Origin: Candidatus Desantisiibacteriota bacterium
Lineage (GTDB): Bacteria; JACRDZ01
Direction: 5' to 3'
Length of the DNA stretch: 23,201 nt
Assembly: GCA_016209155.1 (NCBI GenBank)
Contig: JACQWU010000122.1
Coordinates: 1-23,201, forward strand
Below are positions 1-5,436 of this stretch, piece after piece. Under the pieces are notes generated by a model. It was not told the origin of the DNA and did no database searches. It worked only from the letters and a program-made list of their open reading frames with translations. Made by a program: the position numbers and the translations under genes. Position 1 is the stretch's first letter. Each line of letters opens with the position of its first letter.

Positions 1-354
1 ATAAAGATTATTTAAATTAATAATTCTTTTTATTAAAAGTTTAAATAGGGTTTCAAATGAAATCTGATTATAACATAACCCCTTTTGTTCATCTTTTAGT
101 TTTAACGCTGTAATTAATTCAATTACCAATTCTTCATTAAGATGTTCATCAGCAGTGAATAAATCAATAAATTTTTTTGGAGGTTCAGCTTGTATTTCTT
201 TTATTTTAAACCTTCCTCTGTCTCTTCCTATTCCTATTTTCCCAATTTTCTCAACGACTTTTATAAATTTTTCATAATGTTCAATTGCTTCACCTATAAG
301 AAGGATATCAACAATCAGCTCTTCTTTGGGAGTATACATTTTTTTTGTGTCAAG
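1..354 (-). pseudogene. 5'-truncated second copy of cas6 (runs off window start)
   Basis: Read on the minus strand, this stretch stays open and closely matches the middle of the complete cas6 at 1377-2306, roughly residues 98 to 216 of that protein. Shared blocks include IGEAIEHYEKF, RGRFRIKE with one change, AEPPKKFIDL and KLKDEQKGLCYNQISFETL. Just upstream of the homology, in the same frame, lie TAA codons near 367-378, and nothing resembling the first ~97 residues (the WRGAFG and cysteine-rich part) is present. The copy therefore lacks its N-terminus and any evident start signal. The C-terminus lies outside the window, so whether the 3' half is intact is unknown. I read it as the relic of a cas6 duplication; a recombined gene starting at an internal ATG is possible but less likely. 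Confidence 0.8.
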
Positions 355-454
355 CCTATCGTACTTTTATTAAAGTTATTCTTTAAACATCGTTTTTTTC
401 AGGCGGTAAAAATACAAAAAGCTAAAATAAAATTATAATCAAATTAGGATTTTT

Positions 455-883
455 TTATAATTTTTGTACCTGTTTTATAATCAAAGAATATCCCGCTTGT
501 TCAAAATGCTTATCATTTGTTAATGTTTTTTTGATATTAAATATTCGCATAACTTCAAAACTTGTACAATCAGTAAATCCCCAGTCCTTATCCATTCTTT
601 TTTGATAAAATACCCATGCATTATTATACATTTTGTTAGTTATTTTGATTATCCTAACACTTGGAGATTTTTCAAGCTTATCAACAAACTCAATTAGAGC
701 TTTTCTAAAAGTTACTTTGCTTAAAGCATTAATAGTTTCAACAATAACATAATTTGTAGTAAAAAACTTAACCCGTTTTTCGAGAAGTTCTTTAAATAAT
801 TCTAAAATAACTTCATGGTAGTTATCACTTTTATTAATTGAAGCAATCCATGCAAAGCTGTCAATAAAAATAATTTCCCTCAT
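455..883 (-). CDS. VapC-type PIN-domain ribonuclease toxin
   Basis: A 142-residue PIN-domain protein, the usual length for VapC toxins, which are Mg2+-dependent RNases that cut tRNA or rRNA when their antitoxin is degraded. The acidic catalytic positions are visible: Asp8 in the first strand (FIDSFAW), Glu49 in the NYVIVET helix, Asp105 in WGFTDCTSF, and Asp124 in LTNDKHFEQAGY. The TDC.SF..M...I...LT.D.HF..AG pattern is typical of a large PIN subfamily. The start overlaps the last four bases of the upstream antitoxin gene (ATGA), so the two are translationally coupled. The gene is complete with no missing catalytic residue, so it is probably active. The RNA target cannot be told from sequence. 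Confidence 0.9.
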   Translation of the reverse strand: MREIIFIDSFAWIASINKSDNYHEVILELFKELLEKRVKFFTTNYVIVETINALSKVTFRKALIEFVDKLEKSPSVRIIKITNKMYNNAWVFYQKRMDKDWGFTDCTSFEVMRIFNIKKTLTNDKHFEQAGYSLIIKQVQKL

Positions 884-1125
884 TTAGGTACTCCATAGAG
901 ATAAAAATTATGATTTTCTGCAAGGTCTTTGATGCCAGTTTCTACAGCAATATTCCCCAGTTCAAAAAGCGGATCTTTCTTTTTCTTAATTTTAATATTT
1001 CTCTTTCTTTTTTTAATATTTGATTTTAAACAATGAATTACCTTAAGCAATTTTGGCATAACTTCGTCTGGTATATTTTGTAGCTCTTTGATAACTTTTT
1101 CTCTATATTTAATTTGCGAGTACAT
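880..1125 (-). CDS. Antitoxin partner of the adjacent PIN toxin
   Basis: An 81-residue protein directly upstream of and overlapping the PIN toxin by ATGA, the standard antitoxin-first order of VapBC operons. It has a helical N-terminal part with a conserved-looking LQNIPDEVMPKLLKVIHCL segment, a strongly basic Lys/Arg linker (about residues 38-50), and a C-terminal DPLFELGNIAVETGIKDLAE tail that would wrap around and inhibit the toxin. The start is supported by an AAAGGAG site seven bases upstream of the ATG. Antitoxins of this kind usually repress their own promoter; a candidate promoter lies at 1189-1216. The exact antitoxin family is not certain. Confidence 0.8.
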   Translation of the reverse strand: MYSQIKYREKVIKELQNIPDEVMPKLLKVIHCLKSNIKKRKRNIKIKKKKDPLFELGNIAVETGIKDLAENHNFYLYGVPK

Positions 1126-1188
1126 TTTATATCTCCTTTTTGAATACTAAATATATTTTTATTATTTTTTTCCTCCTTAAAGAAACAT

Positions 1189-1216
1189 ATTATAGTATAA
1201 TACATTTAAAAGTAAA
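1189..1216 (-). promoter_or_regulatory. Candidate sigma70 promoter of the left VapBC operon
   Basis: On the minus strand, TTTACT (1211-1216) and a perfect TATAAT (1189-1194) are separated by 16 bp. They sit about 60 bp upstream of the antitoxin start. The region is very A+T-rich, so chance matches are common. Confidence 0.4.
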
Positions 1217-1260
1217 TAATAACAAAAAAATTTAAATAAAATTGTTAAACTTTATCTGGA

Positions 1261-1306
1261 AGTGCCATTAATACCCTGCCTTTTAAGGCAGGGATGAATT
1301 GGCACT
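1261..1306. repeat. Two-tier inverted repeat (REP-like hairpin)
   Basis: A nested palindrome: outer arms AGTGCCA (1261-1267) and TGGCACT (1300-1306), and an inner stem CCCTGCC (1274-1280) and GGCAGGG (1287-1293) around TTTTAA. It is conspicuously GC-rich inside an A+T-rich spacer. The form resembles REP elements mobilised by TnpA_REP (RAYT) transposases, but no such transposase is in the window. Confidence 0.7.
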
Positions 1307-1339
1307 AAAATAAATAATAAAGAATTCCTATCAGAGACA

Positions 1340-1372
1340 GAAGATACCTCGCAGCTTGCTGCGAGGTTCTTC
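1340..1372. terminator. Strong hairpin just downstream of cas6, possible terminator or REP element
   Basis: A 10-bp perfect stem, ACCTCGCAGC (1346-1355) and GCTGCGAGGT (1358-1367), with a two-base loop, extended by GAAGA/TCTTC with one bulge. It begins about five bases after the cas6 stop codon on the minus strand and would fold strongly at the mRNA end. It is not followed by a U-tract, so intrinsic termination is uncertain. It may instead be a 3'-end-stabilising REP-type element like its neighbour at 1261-1306. Confidence 0.5.
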
Positions 1373-1376
1373 ATCA

Positions 1377-2306
1377 TTAATTACATAAAATTTTATATCT
1401 CCCAAATCCACTCGTAGTATTTTGTCCAACTCCGATTATTTCTCCTAATTTTAAATAAGGATAAAATGAATTTAAATCACCGGATAATTTAATTGTTCCA
1501 GATTGCCCGCCAATTTTCATGGATATATTCTGTCTTGAGGAAAACCTATTAAAATCTTTCCATTTTGTATCAGATTCTGTTTTGATAGATTTTGCATTTT
1601 CAATAAGAACATGTTTTTCATTTTCAATTTTCTCTTTATCAAAATCTTTACCATTGCAATAAAGATTATTTAAATTAATAATTCTTTTTATTAAAAGCTT
1701 AAATAAAGTTTCAAATGAAATTTGATTATAACATAACCCCTTTTGTTCATCTTTTAGTTTTAACGGTGTGATTAATTTAATTAATAATTCTTCATTAAAA
1801 TGTTCATACCCAGTGAGTAAATCAATAAATTTTTTTGGAGGTTCAGCTTGTATTTCTTTTATTCTAAACCTTCCTCTATATTTCCCAATCCCAATTTTCC
1901 CGGCTTCTTCAATAACTTTCACAAATTTTTCATAATGCTCAATTGCTTCACCAATTAAAATAATTTCAACGGAAAATTCTTCTTTATGGGAATATGCTAC
2001 CTTTGAGTCAAGCAGAGGTGAAATTACATAAGGATGAGGCTTATCTATTTCAAAATAAGCGAAATAAAAACAATTTAATTTTTTATCACAAGAGGAGCAT
2101 TCAGTTTGTTCCCACCTATAAAAACATGCTTTATTCCGGAAAACTTCACCAAACGCCCCTCTCCACATATCACCTTTTTTTTCATCCGCGCCAAGTATGA
2201 TTTTGTCTTGAGGTGTAAGGATAAATTTCAAGTTTAGCATATTGAATTCGGATAAGGATTTATCAATAATGGAAGTATCAAATAATATTTTCATTTCTTT
2301 TTCCAT
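1377..2306 (-). CDS. cas6: Cas6-family CRISPR RNA-processing endoribonuclease
   Basis: Cas6 cuts CRISPR precursor RNA within repeats to give mature crRNA; here it would supply the type III-D complex encoded to the right. The family is recognised by WRGAFGEVFR (about residues 48-57), followed by a cysteine set Cys61, Cys70, Cys73 and Cys79 (CSSCDKKLNC), and by the C-terminal RAMP glycine-rich block LKLGEIIGVG plus SGFGRY (about 286-304). This is the layout of the Cas6 C-terminal (PF10040-like) group. Residues 1-22 (MEKEMKILFDTS...) do not look like Cas6 but like the start of a PIN toxin; the same codons occur in the truncated cassette at 3129-3357. A natural Cas6 start would be Met23 (MLNLKF, base 2240), although no clear ribosome site precedes it. 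The true start is therefore open. Confidence 0.85.
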   Translation of the reverse strand: MEKEMKILFDTSIIDKSLSEFNMLNLKFILTPQDKIILGADEKKGDMWRGAFGEVFRNKACFYRWEQTECSSCDKKLNCFYFAYFEIDKPHPYVISPLLDSKVAYSHKEEFSVEIILIGEAIEHYEKFVKVIEEAGKIGIGKYRGRFRIKEIQAEPPKKFIDLLTGYEHFNEELLIKLITPLKLKDEQKGLCYNQISFETLFKLLIKRIINLNNLYCNGKDFDKEKIENEKHVLIENAKSIKTESDTKWKDFNRFSSRQNISMKIGGQSGTIKLSGDLNSFYPYLKLGEIIGVGQNTTSGFGRYKILCN

Positions 2307-2495
2307 GATATAACTTTTTTAAATCGTTCATTCTGATTTTTTTTACAATTGTAGTTATATCTCCTGTTATTTCACCCGAATATATTACAATACCTTCTTT
2401 TTTTGAAAGAGAGATTGTTTCACGAGTTGGCTTTAATATAATTTTATTGTTAATTTTTTTTATTTTCAATAGTTCTCCTGATTTTAACCCAAATA
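2268..2495. repeat. Direct repeat copy B: antitoxin-like gene plus PIN-toxin start
   Basis: About 228 bp that recurs at 3129-3357 in the same orientation with only scattered differences, including 8 versus 9 T in one homopolymer. It contains an antitoxin-like gene and the first ~12 codons of a downstream toxin-like reading frame. Homology stops abruptly on both sides (after GATACTTCC-TTA on the toxin side, read on the minus strand). In this copy the toxin start runs in frame into cas6. Confidence 0.85.
2278..2469 (-). CDS. VapB/AbrB-like antitoxin, orphan (copy B)
   Basis: A 63-residue protein that I read as an antitoxin-like polypeptide: a short beta-rich start (KKINNKIILKP), then SLSKKEGIVIYSGEITGD and a helical tail, the general shape of small AbrB-type VapB proteins. 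The call rests mainly on context. It precedes, and overlaps by 29 bp, a frame beginning MKILFDTS, which is the classic first strand of a PIN toxin. That toxin is not present; the frame continues as Cas6. The start is a TTG preceded by AGGAG five bases away, and copy A conserves both. I cannot prove it is expressed, and a different small DNA-binding role is possible. Confidence 0.5.
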   Translation of the reverse strand: MKIKKINNKIILKPTRETISLSKKEGIVIYSGEITGDITTIVKKIRMNDLKKLYHGKRNENII

Positions 2496-2504
2496 TGCAT
2501 TATA

Positions 2505-2732
2505 TTATGTTGTTTTAATAGAAAAACATTTTTTAGGATAGTCAATTGTAAGGATAAAGTTACTTAAGAAGCTTTTAACACCAAGTAATGGTATTTTTAA
2601 ATTTGGCATAAAGTCAATTAACACATTATCTATTTTAAATTCCGGCAATTGTATGCACATTGTATGAGGATTTTTTATGATAACAGGTAGCCAAGCTCTA
2701 TTATTTTTTAAGGCTAAATTTAATATTTCCAT
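2505..2732 (-). pseudogene. Retropepsin-like aspartyl protease with internal deletion
   Basis: The 75-residue frame joins an N-terminal piece (NRAWLPVIIKNP) to a C-terminal piece (LPEFKIDNVLIDF, then LGVKSFLSNFILTIDY) of the small retropepsin-like proteins commonly encoded next to DUF5678-type genes. Such proteins are usually about 120-140 residues and carry a catalytic Asp-Thr/Ser-Gly-Ala motif between these pieces. Here that whole segment is absent, at about residue 24, without breaking the frame. The product should therefore have no protease activity. It starts at an ATG overlapping the stop of the upstream gene by one base (TAATG), so translation is coupled. Family assignment is from pattern recall. 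Confidence 0.6.
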
Positions 2733-2923
2733 TAATATATTTGCACCATATTTTTTGGAGGTATATATATTACGACAGGGTCAGCATAACCCTTTTTTAT
2801 GGCATTATCATATGTTTCTAAAATTGTATTTCCTGAAGTTACAATGGTCTCATCATCGAAATCTTTTAAAGCAATATATTTCCCGGAATATTCTTCTGTA
2901 TCTTTTCCAAAAATTTGTGTCAT
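2732..2923 (-). CDS. DUF5678-like small protein
   Basis: A 63-residue protein with the pattern EEYSGKYIALKDFDDETIVTSG followed by a helix (DNAIKKGYADPVVIYIPP). This matches small DUF5678-type proteins of unknown biochemical function. These are typically followed by a retropepsin-like aspartyl protease gene, exactly as here, although the partner is deleted internally. The ATG start is preceded by AAAGGGAG about 11 bases upstream. No function beyond the pairing can be inferred. Confidence 0.65.
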   Translation of the reverse strand: MTQIFGKDTEEYSGKYIALKDFDDETIVTSGNTILETYDNAIKKGYADPVVIYIPPKNMVQIY

Positions 2924-2997
2924 AATAGCTACATCTCCCTTTTATAATATTATATATTTTATAATACCATACTTTTTATTAAAACTCTATTTTTAGC

Positions 2998-3040
2998 TTA
3001 CATTTACTGCTGGATTAGTATCAATTAAAATATTATGTAA
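2998..3040 (-). pseudogene. Remnant of a PIN toxin N-terminus
   Basis: On the minus strand this short stretch reads NILIDTNPAVNVS and then a stop. The first seven residues equal the start of the PIN toxin at 3571-4035 (NILIDTNA), and the nucleotides match closely over about 25 bases (compare 3015-3036 with 4005-4031). Nothing else of a PIN domain follows and there is no start codon at the right place. It is best read as debris of a vapC gene. Confidence 0.5.
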
Positions 3041-3128
3041 GAAATGTTATTTAACGTAGGAATTATATTACCCATACAACTCTTCCCTTCTTTAAGGTAA
3101 AATAATTTGCATTTTATCTTCTATATGT

Positions 3129-3357
3129 AACGGAAGTATCAAATAAAATTTTCATTTCTTTTTCCATGATATAGCTTTTTTAAATCGTTCATTTCGATTT
3201 TTTTTTACAATTGTAGTTATATCTCCTGTTATTTCACCCGAATATACTACGATACCTTCTTTTTTTGAAAGAGAGATTGTTTCACGAATTGGCTTTAATA
3301 TAACTTTATTGTTAAATTTTTTTATTTCCAATAGTTCTCCTGATTTCAAACCAAATA
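3129..3357. repeat. Direct repeat copy A: antitoxin-like gene plus truncated PIN-toxin start
   Basis: The second copy of the cassette at 2268-2495, in the same orientation. In this copy the toxin-like frame reads MEKEMKILFDTSVTYRR and stops, so the toxin is truncated after about 12 native codons at almost the same nucleotide where copy B joins cas6. The flanks of the two copies are unrelated. Confidence 0.85.
3152..3331 (-). CDS. VapB/AbrB-like antitoxin, orphan (copy A)
   Basis: Near-duplicate of the protein at 2278-2469 over its first ~45 residues (ILKP.RETISLSKKEGIV, then YSGEITGDITTIVKK). An extra T in a T-run shifts the frame near the end, so its last residues (NRNERFKKAISWKKK) differ from copy B. 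The TTG at 3331 has AGGAG five bases upstream as in copy B; the frame is open to another TTG at 3349, but that site has no ribosome-binding sequence. The cognate toxin is reduced to a dozen codons. It may be a decaying gene or a free antitoxin able to neutralise related toxins nearby. Confidence 0.45.
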   Translation of the reverse strand: MEIKKFNNKVILKPIRETISLSKKEGIVVYSGEITGDITTIVKKNRNERFKKAISWKKK

Positions 3358-3489
3358 GGTGTTAAGTTAAAAATAATGAATTACTACAATTAACCAATAA
3401 AAACAACTGTAAACTGTAATAAGCCCTTGCTATATAAGTATTTTTTAGATGTTAATTTCACAAAAGCCTTGTAAATCAAGGTGATTTAG

Positions 3490-3539
3490 TGGCGAGAGAT
3501 ACTGGTTTCGAACCAGTGACCCCTGCTGTGTGAAAGCAA
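3490..3539 (-). pseudogene. 3' portion of a tRNA-Val(CAC) gene, probable att-site relic
   Basis: On the minus strand the bases fit tRNA positions 27-76. They comprise an anticodon stem and loop with T33, anticodon CAC and A37, a GGGTC variable loop, a perfect five-pair T arm ACTGG/CCAGT with loop TTCGAAA, acceptor 3' strand ATCTCTC, discriminator G and encoded CCA. The D arm and the 5' acceptor strand are missing upstream, so it cannot be a working tRNA. Partial tRNA 3' ends like this are the classic scar left when an integrative element recombines into a tRNA gene. No integrase or intact partner tRNA is in the window. Confidence 0.75.
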
Positions 3540-3570
3540 TTATAGTTTAATGACATTATTTAATTTCAAT

Positions 3571-4035
3571 TTATATTCTAAAAATAAGTTTGCAGCTATC
3601 TACCGAATAAATTCTTTTGATTTTTGAGATTTCATCAAAATCTGTATCAAAAGAAATAATATATTTTAATTTGTCATGAATCATATATTGTAATAAAAAA
3701 CAGTCATTGTAATTCAGCATTCCGCTATATTCAGTTAACATTTCCAGAATATCATTATGAAATTCTTTTATTCTTTCACTTATCCATTCAATGTCTTCTG
3801 CTTTATAATCCATTTTTATTTTGGAAATTAATTCCGGAAATTCTTTCTCTTTTCCTTTACTTTCAAATCTTTTAGATAAAACGTTTAATGCTTCATTTAA
3901 AACTATATCTGTAATTATTATATTTATTTTATGCTCTGATAATGTTTTTAAAATATCGTCTCTTATTTTATTCCATTTATCTTGTTTATCTAATATTGAG
4001 ATAAATGCATTAGTATCAATTAAGATATTACTCAT
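3571..4035 (-). CDS. PIN-domain ribonuclease toxin (VapC-like)
   Basis: A 154-residue PIN-domain protein with first-strand Asp7 (NILIDTNAF), Glu48 in the DIVLNEALNVL helix, Asp111 in NYNDCFLLQYM, and an acidic C-terminal cluster at Asp130, Asp132 and Asp134 (SFDTDFDEI). This gives the four-acid active site of VapC-type RNases. It overlaps the upstream antitoxin gene by 8 bp. It is somewhat longer than the VapC at 455-883 and belongs to a different subfamily. Next to the tRNA fragment, it fits an accessory-island boundary. It appears complete. Confidence 0.88.
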   Translation of the reverse strand: MSNILIDTNAFISILDKQDKWNKIRDDILKTLSEHKINIIITDIVLNEALNVLSKRFESKGKEKEFPELISKIKMDYKAEDIEWISERIKEFHNDILEMLTEYSGMLNYNDCFLLQYMIHDKLKYIISFDTDFDEISKIKRIYSVDSCKLIFRI

Positions 4036-4249
4036 TATAAATATCCTCAGATTCTGTTAATGCATCTCCTCCGATAGAACAATAATTTATTTTTTTTATA
4101 AAATCTGAAATTTTAATACCAATTTTATGCTTAACAGGAATTAGTATTCTTACTTCAGTTTTTTTAGCTATTTCTTTATTCTTTATTTTTTCTAATAATC
4201 TTATTGAACCTCTATCATAAATACCTTTAATAGATAAATATTTGATCAT
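4028..4249 (-). CDS. Antitoxin partner of the PIN toxin
   Basis: A 73-residue protein with a basic, beta-rich N-terminal half (SIKGIYDRGSIRLLEKI, then EVRILIPV) and an acidic, glycine-containing tail (SIGGDALTESEDIYNE). This is the look of antitoxins paired with PIN toxins, in which the tail blocks the toxin active site. I chose the ATG at 4249 (MIKYLS) because AAAGGAG lies eight bases upstream; the reading frame also has a GTG three codons earlier, but that would overlap the ribosome site. It is coupled to the toxin by overlap. Confidence 0.8.
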   Translation of the reverse strand: MIKYLSIKGIYDRGSIRLLEKIKNKEIAKKTEVRILIPVKHKIGIKISDFIKKINYCSIGGDALTESEDIYNE

Positions 4250-4377
4250 TATTAGCACTCCTTTAAATTTTTAAATAATATCTTCATTAAGTTCTTTTAA
4301 AATGTAAAATATTTTTGTGGTAAAGTCAAGAATTTTTGTTTTATCTGTTTTATATGGTCATATGGATATTCCCATTG

Positions 4378-4686
4378 TTAATCAATCAAATCTCCCGGTT
4401 TATATTTTGTTCCATGAGATAATGCAATTACATATTTATTAAGTTTAGGATCAAAAACTCCAATAGCTTCAAAAAGATGGGCTACAGCATGAGCAATAAC
4501 AATCGCAACCGGCAATGATGCCGGTCCATTGATCTTCAAAATCTGACCACCTTTAAGAATATTATTCTCAATCATACTATCAAGGATTTTACCAGCATCA
4601 CGAACAATTTGGTCGTTTTGCGCCGGTTCTCCGAAACCAATTCTCAATAAATTATTATCCTCTAAAGATATTTTATATGAAATCAT
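4378..4686 (-). CDS. csx3: Csx3 (Crn3) cyclic tetra-adenylate ring nuclease
   Basis: Csx3 is a type III CRISPR accessory protein shown in other organisms to degrade cyclic tetra-adenylate (cA4), switching off the antiviral signal made by Cas10. This 102-residue protein has the full family pattern: ISYKISLEDN, RIGFGEPAQND, KINGPASLPVAIVIAHAVAHL, then GVFDPKLNKYVIALSHG and a final PGDLID. His66, His70, Asp79 and His91 are candidate functional residues by position. The start at 4686 (MISYK) follows GGATGGAG; the frame could extend to a GTG at 4710, but that would sit upstream of the ribosome site. It is the last gene of the CRISPR operon and looks intact, unlike its upstream partner. Confidence 0.9.
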   Translation of the reverse strand: MISYKISLEDNNLLRIGFGEPAQNDQIVRDAGKILDSMIENNILKGGQILKINGPASLPVAIVIAHAVAHLFEAIGVFDPKLNKYVIALSHGTKYKPGDLID

Positions 4687-4718
4687 TTCTCCATCCTTTC
4701 CGGAATTCACTATTTCTA

Positions 4719-5270
4719 TTAAATTTCTGCAAGTCTTTTTATAGTTGGCCGATCATAAACTTTTTCACCTCTTTCAAGATGATGTACTGATCCGCGATAT
4801 ATCCCGTCTTTATCAAGTTCAGGAACTATATCTTTTACTCCGTTTTAATCACTATATATCTCTGCAATAATCCGAAGATTAACTTTTCTACAAAATTCCT
4901 GCTATTCCGGTAAATGATTTAAATCACCTATCAATAATATTGCATGAGTAGCAGAAGCGCAAATAACTTCGTTGTCCTCAGATGTCCTACCACCTATATC
5001 AATTAAGGTCAAAGGAAGCTGACAATTTTTCACTGAATCGGCTACTCTTTGGATAAATTCCGGTGTAAATTTTGATTTATAAGCTGCTTTACATTCTGCC
5101 GCAAGTTCAGGATTTGCATTCATAGTCTCCTGAAACCATGCCCCTTCTCCATCAGGACAGGCAGTAATCACATAAGGATAAGGCTCATTCTGAATTCCGA
5201 TTGCCTTCTTAAGCCCTTCACGCAAACATGATTTACCTGACCTCGGAGGGCCACAAAAGACGAGTTTCAA
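4719..5270 (-). pseudogene. P-loop/AAA-type ATPase partner of Csx3, broken by two stop codons
   Basis: The family accompanies Csx3, either as a neighbour or fused to it; its own reaction is not established to my knowledge. A Walker A motif GPPRSGKS lies at residues 7-14, followed by PYPYVITACPDGEGAWFQE and LTLIDIGGR. The frame ends at a TAG (4902-4904) after GDLNHLPE, but the same frame continues with recognisable family sequence: QEFCRKVNLRIIAEIYSD, then a TAA, then DIVPELDKDGIYRGSVHHLE, RGEKVYDRPTIKRLAEI and a final stop. The first stop sits where a Trp (TGG to TAG) and the second where a Tyr is expected, so both look like point nonsense mutations. The start is TTG with GGAG nine bases upstream. 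A truncated 122-residue P-loop protein may still be made. Confidence 0.85.
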
Positions 5271-5436
5271 CAGAAAATCTCCGTAATACCTAAAAATAAC
5301 AAATGATAATTCACCTTCTACATGTAGTGGTGGGTTACCATCCCTCTTTCATTTTTTTAATTCCATACCCATTTGTTTCGGCTTGTTGGCAAGGGAAAAA
5401 CCATATAAATACAGTTCAAATAAGTAGCTAATAAAA

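Noticed and set aside
190-438. Plus-strand open frame of 82 codons
   Set aside because: It lies opposite the truncated cas6 copy, its composition (Phe/Lys-rich) is what A+T-rich antisense gives, and it has no ribosome site.
3490-3539. Complete tRNA gene
   Set aside because: The D arm and 5' acceptor strand (expected GAGAGAT) are not present upstream of the anticodon stem.
4902-4904. Reassigned TAG codon or selenocysteine/pyrrolysine-type readthrough
   Set aside because: A second, different stop codon (TAA) interrupts the same frame soon after, and other genes in the window end normally, so nonsense mutation is the simpler reading.
5310-5335. Palindrome CTACATGTAG in the spacer between the CARF-HD gene and the Csx3 ATPase gene
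   Set aside because: Ten bases of perfect palindrome can occur by chance and nothing around it (no -10/-35, no second copy) supports an operator.
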